NCBI RefSeq assembly: GCF_006715085.1 | Contig: NZ_VFMM01000002.1 | Coordinates: 992,001-1,056,000, forward strand | Direction: 5' to 3' | From: Kribbella jejuensis | GTDB taxonomy: Bacteria > Actinomycetota > Actinomycetes > Propionibacteriales > Kribbellaceae | Length of the DNA stretch: 64,000 nucleotides | Shown: positions 33,298-43,061 of the stretch, piece after piece | How positions within the stretch are numbered: position 1 is the stretch's first letter | Layout: each line of letters starts with the position of its first letter | Made by a program: the position numbers and the translations under genes | The notes under the pieces: generated by a model | Databases searched by the model: none | What the model was told of the DNA's origin: nothing | Seen by the model: the letters and a program-made list of their open reading frames with translations, nothing else

Positions 33298-34578
33298 TCA
33301 GCGGCGGCGGCGCATGCGGCGCTGGGCGGCCATCGCGGCTCCTCCGCTGAGGATGACGAGGAGGGTGGCGAGCGACCAGCGGCGGAGTACCTGGACGGTG
33401 TGGTCAGAGGGTTTCGGTGTGGCCGCCGGGCGGGCGATGGCGAAGTCCGTTGCCGGCGCCGGGTGGGTCGGGGTTGGGCTCGGTGATTTCGAGGGTGGTG
33501 GGAGGTCACGCTGGGTGGGCCTACTGGACGCCGGCGGTGTGCGTGTGGGCGTGTGGGTGGGGAGGGGCGGCGGGTGCGGCGTTGTGGGTTTCGAGGGCGT
33601 GGGAGTCGGACGCGGCGTCGGGGTTGGCTTCGGCGTGGGCGTCCGCGTCGGTGGAGGAGGTGCGGGCGAGGTCGCCGGCGGGGTTGGTGCCGTGGTGGGC
33701 GGTGGTGACGTCGGTGGGGGCGGTGGCAGGGTCGGTGGTGGGGCCGGTGGTGGGGCCGGTGGGGGAGGTGGCGCGGCTTGCTGGAGGCAGCCGGCGGCAT
33801 CGGTGTCGGCCAGGCGCGGGCCCGAGGTCAGCTTGCCGGAGGAGCCGTCGAGCCCGATCCGGTACAGCTCGCTCGCCCGCCCGTGCCCGGTGTGTTCGGC
33901 GTACACGCTCGACCCGCTGACGACCACCGAGGAGTACCCGTCCTGCCACGGGATCCCAGGCACGGCCGTCACGACACGGACCGCACCGGTGGCCGGTGAG
34001 AGCGTCACCAGTTGCGCCACCCGGCCCCAGGTCGCGACGCCGTACAGCACGCCGGACGAGGGATCGGCCGCGAAGTCGTCCACCTCGAACCCCAGGACCG
34101 GGAGATGGACGGCGCGCACCACCCGTCCGTACGTCGAACTCCCCGGGCCGATGTCGATCGTGTAGAGCCGCAGGTGGTCGCGGACGTAGAACTGTGATCC
34201 GACGACCGCACCCGCCTCCGCGTCCGCGAGACCACCGACGCCGTGCCGGACCTCGCCGAGAGCCGCGACCGCCGCGCTCCGCGTGATCGTGACCAGGTGC
34301 GGCCGGCGCAGCAATCCGCCGCTGACGATCGCGTAGACGAGGTTCTGGGTCCGCGAGTACCCGGCCGCGAGCACCCGGTAGTCCAGGCGGCCCACGTCGG
34401 ACACGGCGCCGGACGGGAGGTCCACCCGCACCATCCGGGTCAGCGAGAGGTACCCGCCGGCCCGGAAGTCGAAGTACGAGCAGCCGGTCGCGGCCGCCGA
34501 CGGTGCCACGGGCAGGACGCAGCAGGCAACGGCGGTCACGCTCGCGGCGACTCCGACGGCCCGTCGTACGTCAGCCAC
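33298..34578 (-). CDS. Secreted propeller-and-stalk surface protein, C-terminal membrane anchor
   Basis: 426 residues. N-terminal signal peptide (VAASVTAVACCVLPVAPSAAA); a beta-strand-rich domain of about 225 residues whose repeats (LVYAIVSGG, VLYGVATWG, SVYAEHTGH) resemble a DUF6923-like propeller; then about 110 residues of Pro/Thr/Ser-rich stalk; then a single hydrophobic segment (WSLATLLVILSGGAAMAA) and an arginine tail (RRMRRRR). This is the layout of a cell-wall-spanning, membrane-anchored surface protein, but there is no LPxTG sortase signal. Function unknown. The GTG start overlaps the stop of the DUF4239 gene by 8 bp. Confidence 0.75.
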   Translation of the reverse strand: MADVRRAVGVAASVTAVACCVLPVAPSAAATGCSYFDFRAGGYLSLTRMVRVDLPSGAVSDVGRLDYRVLAAGYSRTQNLVYAIVSGGLLRRPHLVTITRSAAVAALGEVRHGVGGLADAEAGAVVGSQFYVRDHLRLYTIDIGPGSSTYGRVVRAVHLPVLGFEVDDFAADPSSGVLYGVATWGRVAQLVTLSPATGAVRVVTAVPGIPWQDGYSSVVVSGSSVYAEHTGHGRASELYRIGLDGSSGKLTSGPRLADTDAAGCLQQAAPPPPPAPPPAPPPTLPPPPPTSPPPTTAPTPPATSPAPPPPTRTPTPKPTPTPRPTPTPSKPTTPHPPPLPTHTPTRTPPASSRPTQRDLPPPSKSPSPTPTHPAPATDFAIARPAATPKPSDHTVQVLRRWSLATLLVILSGGAAMAAQRRMRRRR

Positions 34579-35338
34579 TGTCGCTCAGCCGGCTGAGTGC
34601 GGACAGGAACGCGTCCGGGCCGACGTCGGCCCCGCCGCTGAACGGGTTCTGCAGCTGGTAGATCGCGAACAGCAACAGCCCGATCGCGCCGGCGAGCATC
34701 GAGACGATGAACGCGTACGAGTACAGGCCCGGCCCGCCGAACATGAACATCAGCGCCACCGACATCACGCTGCCGATCAGGATCGCGAACCAGACCACCT
34801 CGCTGACGCCGCTGCCGCTCGAGTTCAGCCGGTTCTGCCGGGCCTGGTAGACGTTCCAGAGCTGGTTCGCCGCCTCGACCCGGCGGTCCTCCTGCCGCTC
34901 GCTCGTCGTCTTGGCCTGCTCGACGGTCTTCTGCAGCGACGTGAGCAGCGTCCAGCCCTGGTCGCCGACGTCGCGGCCCGCCCGCATCGCCGGCCACTCC
35001 CGGCCGGACACCTCGTTCGCGTACGCGCGGGTCAACTGCCGCACCTTGGCCCGGTCCGCCGGTGCCAGCGAATCCCCGGCCCACTGCACCGCGACCAGCG
35101 CATTCGCCTCGTCGTACGTCGTCTTGGCCGCCGTGTCCATGCCGTCGAACAGCGAGATCAGCACGAACGCCGCGATCACCACGTTGACACCGCCGACCAC
35201 CGTGAACACCTGGCCGGCGACCTCGTTGTTCGCCTCCCGCCCGACGCGTTGCCGCCACTTCCGGAGCAGCACCGCGAGCACGGCGGTGACGATCATGATG
35301 CTGCCGACCCACAACACCCCACTGACGAACAGGCTCAT
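34571..35338 (-). CDS. DUF4239 (bestrophin-like) membrane protein
   Basis: A 255-residue membrane protein. Two hydrophobic segments near the N-terminus (VLWVGSIMIVTAVLAVLL; FTVVGGVNVVIAAFVLISLF), a soluble helical middle (TYDEANALVAVQWAGDSLAPADRAKVRQLTRAYANEV, in parts) and two C-terminal segments match the DUF4239 family, distantly related to bestrophin anion channels. Function not established. It lies 58 bp downstream of the encapsulin operon in the same direction and overlaps the next gene by 8 bp. Confidence 0.8.
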   Translation of the reverse strand: MSLFVSGVLWVGSIMIVTAVLAVLLRKWRQRVGREANNEVAGQVFTVVGGVNVVIAAFVLISLFDGMDTAAKTTYDEANALVAVQWAGDSLAPADRAKVRQLTRAYANEVSGREWPAMRAGRDVGDQGWTLLTSLQKTVEQAKTTSERQEDRRVEAANQLWNVYQARQNRLNSSGSGVSEVVWFAILIGSVMSVALMFMFGGPGLYSYAFIVSMLAGAIGLLLFAIYQLQNPFSGGADVGPDAFLSALSRLSDSG

Positions 35339-35396
35339 CCGCCCCTCACCTCGGAGCAGGGCAGGGTAGTGCGCTTTCTCATGTGGTTCCCCCCAA

Positions 35397-36428
35397 CTAG
35401 TGATCGCGACGTGTGGCCAGTCGGGCCAGTCCTTCCAGCTCGGTGGCCGCGGGCGCGAGTGCTCCGGCCGCGGTCAGTTCCCCCAAGGCGGCAGTCAGCA
35501 GTGCGTCGGCCTGCGCCTGACTGGTTGTCCGGCCACCCGCGGCCTCGACCAGTGCGGCGGTGTCGACCAGGTCGGCGTCGGACAGTTCGTCCTCGCGCCG
35601 GTAGAGCGCAGCCAGGCGTCGGCCGGCCGGCGTGCCCGACGACAGCGCTGCTACGACCGGCAACGACTTCTTCCGGCGACGGAGGTCGGAGTACACCGGC
35701 TTGCCCGTCACCGACGGCTGCCCCCAGATGCCGAGCAGGTCGTCGGTGTACTGGTACGCGAGGCCGAGGTCTTCGCCGTACAGCCGCAGGTGGTCCACCT
35801 GGTCCTGACGGCCGTCACCGAGCAGCGCGCCCAGGGCAGTGCAGCACCCGAGCAAGGCGCCGGTCTTGAGCTGCGCCATGCGCACACATTCCGCCGGTAC
35901 GACGTCGTCGCGGCTCTCGAACTCGGCATCCGCCAACTGCCCGTCGACGAGCTCCTGGACCGCAGCGCCGAGCATCCGTGCCGCGGCGCCCCGGCTCGGG
36001 TGCGCGCTGCCGACCAGTACGTCGAAGGCGAGCCCGAGCAACGCGTCGCCGGCCAGGATCGCCGGACCGAGACCGAACACGGTCCAGGCGGTCGCGCGAT
36101 GCCGGCGGGCGGTGTCGCAGTCCATCACATCGTCGTGCAGCAAGGAGAAATTGTGCACGAGCTCGACCGCGACCGCTGCCGGAATCGCGGCGCTCGTCGT
36201 GCCGCCGACGGCTTGCGAGCTCAGCAGGACCAGCGCGGGACGCAGTGCCTTGCCACTGTCACCATGGGCCGGGCGACCGTCCTCGTCGGCCCAGCCGAAG
36301 TGGTAGTCGACGATTCTTCTAGTTGCCGGAGGCAACGTTGCGATCGCCGCCCGGAGCGCCGGCCACACCTGGTCGCGGCTCCACATCAGAACCTCGGCCG
36401 CTGAGCGGCCCCTCTGCACCACGGTCAT
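35397..36428 (-). CDS. Short-chain polyprenyl diphosphate synthase (encapsulin operon)
   Basis: A 343-residue trans-prenyltransferase. The first aspartate-rich motif is SLLHDDVMDCD (D99, D100, D103). The second reads YTDDLLGIWG (D229, D230), with glycine where the usual DDxxD has its third aspartate. F94, five residues before the first motif, is the position that limits chain length, favouring C15-C20 products. Last gene of the operon, 12 bp after shell gene 2. It should make farnesyl diphosphate, the substrate of geosmin synthase; Family 2B encapsulin loci are known to carry such prenyltransferases, which may themselves be packaged. Confidence 0.9.
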   Translation of the reverse strand: MTVVQRGRSAAEVLMWSRDQVWPALRAAIATLPPATRRIVDYHFGWADEDGRPAHGDSGKALRPALVLLSSQAVGGTTSAAIPAAVAVELVHNFSLLHDDVMDCDTARRHRATAWTVFGLGPAILAGDALLGLAFDVLVGSAHPSRGAAARMLGAAVQELVDGQLADAEFESRDDVVPAECVRMAQLKTGALLGCCTALGALLGDGRQDQVDHLRLYGEDLGLAYQYTDDLLGIWGQPSVTGKPVYSDLRRRKKSLPVVAALSSGTPAGRRLAALYRREDELSDADLVDTAALVEAAGGRTTSQAQADALLTAALGELTAAGALAPAATELEGLARLATRRDH

Positions 36429-36440
36429 CCCCGTACCCCC

Positions 36441-37811
36441 TCATCGCCCGAGCTCGACGTTCTCCAGGACGCCGAGCGCGTCCGGGACCAGGACCGCCAC
36501 CGAGTAGTACGTGCTGACCAGGTACGAGATGATCGCCTTCTCGCTGATCCCCAGGAACCGCACGTTCAGCCCGGGTTCGTATTCGTCCGGCAAGCCGGTC
36601 TGGTGCAGGCCGATCACGCCCTCGTCGTCCGCGCCGGTGCGCAGTACGAGGACCGACGTGGTGTTGTTGCTCGTGATGGGAATCTTGTCCGACGGCAGCA
36701 GTGGTACGCCGCGCCACGCCTGCACGGTCTTCCCGTCGATCGATGTGGTCTCGGGGTAGACCTTGCGCCGAGTGCATTCGCGGCCGAACGCGGCGATCGC
36801 GCGCGGATGCGCCAGCAGCAGTCGTGGTTTGCGCCGCCGGGTGAGCAACTCGTCGAAGTCGTCCGGCGTCGGCGGACCGGTCCGGGTGTAGATCCGCTGC
36901 TGGTAGTCGGCGTTGTGCAGCAGGCCGAACTCGCGGTTGTTGATCAGTTCGTGTTCCTGGCGTTCGCGCAGCGCTTCGATGGTCAGCCGCAGTTGCTGCT
37001 CGGTCTGGTCCATCGGGTCGTTGTACAGATCGGCGACCCGGGTGCGGACCCGGAGGACGGTCTGGGCGACGCTCAGCTCGTACTCGCGGGGCGCCGGATC
37101 GTAGTCGACGTACGTTCCCGGCAGGTCGTCCTCACCGGCATGCCCCGAGGCAACGTCGATCGCTGCCTCACCGGACTTGTTCTGAGCCGGCCGAGGCCGC
37201 GACCGCACGTCCTCCAGGTGCGTTCGAAGGCGTTCGGAGCGATCCACCAACTCGGAGAATTCGTTCCTGCTCAGTTTCAGGACGATGCAGCTGGTCGAGG
37301 CTCTCGTCGTGTATTCCCACAGATGTTCCGGAGGTTCGGTGAACAGTTCCGTGCCCAGGTAGTCGCCGTCCGCCAGCGTGCCCAGGTCGGTGCCGGCGCC
37401 GTACGGTCCGACGCCGGACTTGGTCGCGCGGCCGTGGGCGATCAGGACGACCTCGTCGACGCGGCTGCCGAACTCGGTGATCACCTGGCCCGGTTCGACG
37501 TCCTCGCGGCGGAAGCGGCCGGCCAGCGCTTGCAGTACGTCGGGATCGTCGAACCCGTGCAACGGCGGCAGTTCGGTGAGCTCGGCCGGGATCACCTGGA
37601 CGTCGGACCCGGTGATGGTGAAGCTCAGCCGGCCGTCCCCTACCGCGAAGGTGGTTCGCCGGTTGACGCGGTAGGTCGCGCCGGTCGTCTCCACCCACGG
37701 AAGCCGCCGGAGCAGCCAGCGGGGCGTGACGCCCTGCATCTGCGGGACGGACTTCGTCGTGGTGGCGAGCTGCCGGGCGGCGGCGGTACTCAGGCTCAGC
37801 TGGTTGCTCAT
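36441..37811 (-). CDS. Family 2B encapsulin shell protein, paralogue 2
   Basis: A 456-residue HK97-fold capsid-like protein with a cyclic-nucleotide-binding-like domain inserted. The N-terminal arm (TTTKSVPQMQGVTPRWLL) is followed by the inserted domain at about 83-200 (EPGQVITEFGSRVDEVVLIAHG, GDYLGTELFTEPPEHLWEYTTRAS in parts), a linker, the spine and P/A-domain (RQEHELINNREFGLLHNAD, PRAIAAFGREC) and the C-terminal GLHQTGLPDEYEPGL / SEKAIISYLVSTYYSVAVLVPDALG. Sixty such proteins form an icosahedral shell in Family 2. The start overlaps the geosmin synthase stop (ATGA). Retains R170-A171-S172 at the position of the phosphate-binding Arg of cNMP domains. Confidence 0.93.
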   Translation of the reverse strand: MSNQLSLSTAAARQLATTTKSVPQMQGVTPRWLLRRLPWVETTGATYRVNRRTTFAVGDGRLSFTITGSDVQVIPAELTELPPLHGFDDPDVLQALAGRFRREDVEPGQVITEFGSRVDEVVLIAHGRATKSGVGPYGAGTDLGTLADGDYLGTELFTEPPEHLWEYTTRASTSCIVLKLSRNEFSELVDRSERLRTHLEDVRSRPRPAQNKSGEAAIDVASGHAGEDDLPGTYVDYDPAPREYELSVAQTVLRVRTRVADLYNDPMDQTEQQLRLTIEALRERQEHELINNREFGLLHNADYQQRIYTRTGPPTPDDFDELLTRRRKPRLLLAHPRAIAAFGRECTRRKVYPETTSIDGKTVQAWRGVPLLPSDKIPITSNNTTSVLVLRTGADDEGVIGLHQTGLPDEYEPGLNVRFLGISEKAIISYLVSTYYSVAVLVPDALGVLENVELGR

Positions 37812-40009
37812 GCGGCACCGGCCTTTCTCGAGATACGGGCAGCGGACGTACCGAGCCCGGTCGGCGTACTCAGCAGTCGCGCGGGCGGGCGGGCCAGGGA
37901 CGGCTGCCGGTGCGGCAGGTCGGCGGCGCCGTACCGGTGGCAGCCGCGGTGCCAGCCGAGGATGCCGGACATCCAGTTCTGCAGCTCTTCGGCGTATCGG
38001 TAGACGATCCGGCGGACGCTGTCGTCCAGGCCGAAGTCGGTGATCAACGCGGGCAGGTCGACGGCGACCACGTGCTCGAACTGGCGCATCCGCGCCGTCA
38101 TCAGGTCGTTGACGACGGCAACTGCCCGGTCCTTGCCGCAGGACAGGAAATTCTGGACGACGAGTACACCGTTGTGGAAGTCGCCGTCGTACTGGATCTC
38201 TTTGTGGTAGGAGAACAGATCGTTCAACAGGCAGGCGTAGTCGGCCGCTGCGTTCTCCAGCGCCTGGATCGGGCGCGATCGATAAACCTCCGGCGGTACC
38301 CGCTCACCGTGCCCGATCCGGCACAGGCTCATCGTCAACTCGGACCCGAACGTCCGCCGCCGCATCTCCACGTAGTCCACCGGATCCGGAATCCGATGCT
38401 GCGCCAGATTGGCCAACTCCCACAACCAACTGTCGGTCATGCTGTCCACCGCAGCCTTGAACATCCGCCGCTGCTCAACGGTCATCGGCCCCGCGGTCCG
38501 CCACCAAACATCAACCAGCGCAACCTCAAGAGCTCCCACCGGCGTTGGTCCTTCGCCCGCTAGGGACATCAGGGCGGAGAGCTTCTGGTTCATCAGCTTC
38601 GCCCCGGCCAGGTCATGCCGCTGCCCGAAGACCGCGGGGTAGTAGTCATCCGCGTACGTCCCCCAAGCCAGCCAAGCACTCGCGAGATCCAGTTGCTCTG
38701 GTGACGCGTCCGGAAAGATCCCGGCGGCGCACAGCGGCAGGTCGAACGCTTCCAGCATCCGGGCGTCCCAGATGGTCCCGTCGGTGATACCCGTCCGCTC
38801 GCCCCACTCGAGGATCGCCGATCGGGAGGCCGAGAGGTGCGGGCTCTGTTTACCTGCGAATGGCATGTAGATGTCGGGGATGTTCGTGGGGCCGACCGGC
38901 TGGTGCGGGGTGAAGCTGTGGCTGCGGGTGCGATAGGGGGCGGTGGCGGCAAGCGACGTGAAGGCGCGGAGGGCCGCCGTACCCAACCCGTTCGACCCGA
39001 CCGCCGCTTTGCCGCCGTTGTTCATGTAGCGGCTGGAGCGGAGGTGCCATTCGTGGCCGCCGGACTGCCAGTCCTGCAAGCCTTTGATGTAGTGCAACAC
39101 CGCACCGGGATCGGATGCATGCTCAGCAACCACCCGCGGTACTTCGGTCACCGCGGTGTTCTCGAACTGGTGCAGTCGCGACGTGAGGATGTCGTTGACC
39201 AGGTCCGCGGCCTGTTGCGTAGGGCAACCGAAGAACGTCTCCATCACGAGTACCGCATTGTTGACCTCACCCTCGACCTCGACCTCGCGCTGGTACGAGA
39301 ACAGGTCGTTGCGCAGGTGGATCGCGTCCGAGAACGTGTCGCTGAGTACCTGCATCGGCCGGGTCGCGGCGACCTCGTTCGGCACCTCGGCGGTCACGTA
39401 CTCGACCAGGTTCGCCGACCACGGCGCACCGCCGACCTTACGGCGCATCTCGACGTACTCGATCGGGTTCGCGATCCGGCCGGTGGTGATGTTCGACAGC
39501 TCCCACAGCGATTCCGCGAGCAGCGCCTCGGTGGTCTGCCGGAACCGTTGCCGCCAGCCCGCGGACATCGACGGGATCGTCCGGTTCCACAGGTCGACGA
39601 GCCCGCGCTCGACCGGGTTCTGCGGTACCACAGAGTGTTCAGGGATCTCGCCCTCGGCCGGCATGAACCGTGGCAGCCGGTCCAGGTACGCCTTCGCCGC
39701 CGGGATGTCGCGGGTCTTCTTGTACAGCTCGAGGAAGTGGTCGTCGAAGTAGAACACCCACACATACCAGTCGGTGACCAGATCCAGCTGCGGCCCCGTC
39801 GCGTCCGGATGGGTGTACGCGCACAGCAGGGCATAGTCGTGAGAGTCGAAGTCGTGCTCGTCCCAGACGTGATGACCTTCTTGCGGTACGTCGATCATGT
39901 CGAACTCGTAGGCCCAGGCCTTGCTGTGTGCGCGGGCACCAGCCAGGTGCGGATTGATCCTGGCCGGGTACGGCACGTAGAAGGCGGGCAGCTCGTACGG
40001 CTGCGGCAT
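37808..40009 (-). CDS. geoA: Geosmin synthase (bifunctional germacradienol/geosmin cyclase)
   Basis: A 733-residue two-domain class I terpene cyclase. The N-terminal domain carries DDHFLE (89-94) and NDLFSYQRE (234-242), and converts farnesyl diphosphate to germacradienol. The C-terminal domain carries DDYYP (454-458) and NDLFSYHKE (596-604), and completes geosmin. This pairing of motifs is diagnostic for geosmin synthase. A motif GLGT(A/S)A occurs at 341-346 in the linker and 718-723 in the disordered C-tail, a candidate cargo-loading signal. It starts 4 bp after shell gene 1 and overlaps shell gene 2 by 4 bp, so it is almost certainly the nanocompartment cargo. Confidence 0.96.
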   Translation of the reverse strand: MPQPYELPAFYVPYPARINPHLAGARAHSKAWAYEFDMIDVPQEGHHVWDEHDFDSHDYALLCAYTHPDATGPQLDLVTDWYVWVFYFDDHFLELYKKTRDIPAAKAYLDRLPRFMPAEGEIPEHSVVPQNPVERGLVDLWNRTIPSMSAGWRQRFRQTTEALLAESLWELSNITTGRIANPIEYVEMRRKVGGAPWSANLVEYVTAEVPNEVAATRPMQVLSDTFSDAIHLRNDLFSYQREVEVEGEVNNAVLVMETFFGCPTQQAADLVNDILTSRLHQFENTAVTEVPRVVAEHASDPGAVLHYIKGLQDWQSGGHEWHLRSSRYMNNGGKAAVGSNGLGTAALRAFTSLAATAPYRTRSHSFTPHQPVGPTNIPDIYMPFAGKQSPHLSASRSAILEWGERTGITDGTIWDARMLEAFDLPLCAAGIFPDASPEQLDLASAWLAWGTYADDYYPAVFGQRHDLAGAKLMNQKLSALMSLAGEGPTPVGALEVALVDVWWRTAGPMTVEQRRMFKAAVDSMTDSWLWELANLAQHRIPDPVDYVEMRRRTFGSELTMSLCRIGHGERVPPEVYRSRPIQALENAAADYACLLNDLFSYHKEIQYDGDFHNGVLVVQNFLSCGKDRAVAVVNDLMTARMRQFEHVVAVDLPALITDFGLDDSVRRIVYRYAEELQNWMSGILGWHRGCHRYGAADLPHRQPSLARPPARLLSTPTGLGTSAARISRKAGAA

Positions 40010-40013
40010 CGCG

Positions 40014-41423
<1,410 letters not shown>

Positions 41424-41508
41424 GGGCGAACACACCACCGTTTCGGGATCGGATTCAGGCGCGCGTCAGCAACTCGGCGCGCGTGTCGGTGCGCGAGCAG
41501 ATTCCCCC

Positions 41509-41532
41509 CGCCGGGCACGACAAGGCCCGGCG
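41509..41532. repeat. Hairpin in the encapsulin operon leader
   Basis: CGCCGGGC (41509-41516), 8-nt loop, GCCCGGCG (41525-41532), perfect arms. It lies 86 bp upstream of the first shell gene, inside the long leader implied by the promoter proposed at 41632-41662, and could be a regulatory RNA structure or an attenuator. Confidence 0.4.
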
Positions 41533-41631
41533 CGCTTGGTTCGATGAGTAGTCGGCGGATCGATCGGAAGGAATACGTCGTGCGTGGCGAGCCCCCGTGT
41601 CGCCTCGTATCCGCTCCGTAGTGCCTCACCT

Positions 41632-41662
41632 AGAGTAATCGCCTGACTGCCCACGGCGTCAA
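41632..41662 (-). promoter_or_regulatory. Possible promoter of the encapsulin-geosmin operon
   Basis: On the minus strand TTGACG (41662-41657) is followed after 19 bp by TACTCT (41637-41632). Spacing is two bases longer than ideal. If used, transcription starts near 41625 and the leader is about 200 nt. The surrounding 41439-41729 region holds no convincing gene. Confidence 0.35.
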
Positions 41663-41729
41663 CCCTTACGCGTGAGCAATTTTCACCGTGGCCCGCCGGA
41701 TTACGGCCCGGACCGCTTGCGTGGACCGA

Positions 41730-42452
41730 TCAGGTCAGCGGGACGACGGCGGCTGCCGGCAGGGTGGGGGTCCGGGAACCGCCGACGGGTTCGATGGTGA
41801 GGCCGAAGGTGGCCATGCCGGTGGTCGAGCCGTTGATCACCCGGGTCAGGTCGCCGGTGGCGAGGCCGATCGAGTGCGCGTTCTGCCGGGGGTCCATCAT
41901 CCAGAGCTGCCAGGTCCGGCCGGGCGGGAGTTTCGGGAGGTCGCGGAGTACGACGACCGACTTGTTCGCGCGCGACGAGCTGACGACCGTGGCCTGGCCG
42001 CCGCCGTTCACCGGTCCGTGGACGGTGTGCGCGTCGGGTTCCGCGAGGACGGCGGCCAGTTGCTGGTTGGCCTGTTCCGCCGCGGTTCGCGCCCTGTACT
42101 GGTCGATCGCGATGCCGCCGCTACCGGCGACCACCGCCGCCGCGGCAGCCAGCGCGAAGACAGACCGGCGTTTGATCCGACGCGGTCCGACGGGACTCGC
42201 GGGCCGGTCCTGGACGACGGGCGGAAGTTGTCGTACGTGTTCGATCGCCGCCATCACGTCGGCCTTCAACGAGGGTGGCGGTGGGGTCGACACCTGCGTG
42301 GCCAGTTTGACCGCGGCGGCGCGCAGTTCGGCGACCTCGGTGGTGCAGAACGCGCACTCGGCCAAGTGTGCCTCGAAGCGCGCGCGTTCGTCGTCCGGCA
42401 GCGCGTCGAGCACGTACGGGCCGGTCAGGGTGTGTACGTCGGATTCGGTCAT
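41730..42452 (-). CDS. rskA: Anti-sigma-K factor RskA-like
   Basis: A 240-residue membrane anti-sigma factor. The cytoplasmic N-terminal zinc anti-sigma domain has HLAECAFCTTEVAEL (H-x3-C-x2-C), a single membrane segment follows (SVFALAAAAAVVAGSGGIA), and the C-terminal extracytoplasmic RskA domain ends GRTWQLWMMDP / GLTIEPVGGSRTPTLP. It would hold SigK inactive at the membrane until proteolysis releases it. The ATG at 42452 overlaps the sigma-factor stop by 4 bp. Confidence 0.92.
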   Translation of the reverse strand: MTESDVHTLTGPYVLDALPDDERARFEAHLAECAFCTTEVAELRAAAVKLATQVSTPPPPSLKADVMAAIEHVRQLPPVVQDRPASPVGPRRIKRRSVFALAAAAAVVAGSGGIAIDQYRARTAAEQANQQLAAVLAEPDAHTVHGPVNGGGQATVVSSSRANKSVVVLRDLPKLPPGRTWQLWMMDPRQNAHSIGLATGDLTRVINGSTTGMATFGLTIEPVGGSRTPTLPAAAVVPLT

Positions 42453-43060
42453 GACGCCTGCCCCTTCGTGGTTCCGAGGCAGTCGCGGAGCCGGATCAGG
42501 CCGTCGCGCATTCTCGCCTTGATGGTCGGAAGCTTCGCGCCGAGCTGCTGCGCGACCTCCGGATAGGTGTAGCCGCTGTAGTACGCGAGGTCGATCGACT
42601 CCCGTTGCAGCTCGGTCAGCGTGCCGAGGCAGCGCCGTACCTGTTCGGCCTCGAGCCGGATGCTGACGGTGTCGGAGACCTGGTCGAACTCGATCTCCGC
42701 GGTCCGCGCCCCCGCCTGTGCGGTGCGATCGGCGGCGGCCTGCTCGGAGCGCACCCGGTCGACCGCGCGGCGGTGCGCGATCGTCAGGATCCACGCGTGT
42801 GCCGAGCCGCGGTCGGCGTCGTACCGGGTCGCGGTACGCCAGACGTCGAGCATCACCTCCTGGGTCACCTCTTCGGACTGGGCCGGGTTGCGGAGGATCC
42901 GCCGTACCAGCCCGAAGACCCAGGGGGCGACGCGGTCGTACAGGGCGCTGAACGCGGCCGTGTCACCGGTCGCGGTCAGCGTCAGCAGGTCGCCGTCCGA
43001 GATCCCGCCGGATCTCTGGTGCGATCCGGCGGGCCAGGGCAGCGAGGTGGGTTCGTTCAC
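42449..43060 (-). CDS. sigK: ECF sigma factor SigK
   Basis: A 203-residue ECF sigma factor. Region 2 has RNPAQSEEVTQEVMLDVWR and region 4 has LTELQRESIDLAYYSGYTYPEVA then LPTIKARMRDGLIRLRDCL, the SigK pattern. Followed directly by its anti-sigma factor RskA and preceded by a fasciclin lipoprotein, the same functional grouping as SigK with MPT70/MPT83 in mycobacteria. SigK-type promoter elements (CCATCC, 15 bp, CCGAA) occur upstream of the fasciclin and the oxidoreductase genes, implying autoregulation. Confidence 0.92.
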   Translation of the reverse strand: MNEPTSLPWPAGSHQRSGGISDGDLLTLTATGDTAAFSALYDRVAPWVFGLVRRILRNPAQSEEVTQEVMLDVWRTATRYDADRGSAHAWILTIAHRRAVDRVRSEQAAADRTAQAGARTAEIEFDQVSDTVSIRLEAEQVRRCLGTLTELQRESIDLAYYSGYTYPEVAQQLGAKLPTIKARMRDGLIRLRDCLGTTKGQAS

Positions 43061-43061
43061 G

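Noticed and set aside
33540..33780. Dense short GT/GGG repeats, considered as a CRISPR or tandem-repeat array.
   Set aside because: They translate on the minus strand into a Pro/Thr stalk of the surface protein; there are no regular spacers or palindromic repeats.
41672..41686. GTGAGCAATTTTCAC upstream of the encapsulin operon, resembling a CRP site, tempting given the cNMP-like domains in the shell.
   Set aside because: The spacing between GTGA and TCAC is 7 bp, whereas CRP sites need 6, and the inner bases are not symmetric. It lies upstream of the proposed promoter, so a link is unsupported.
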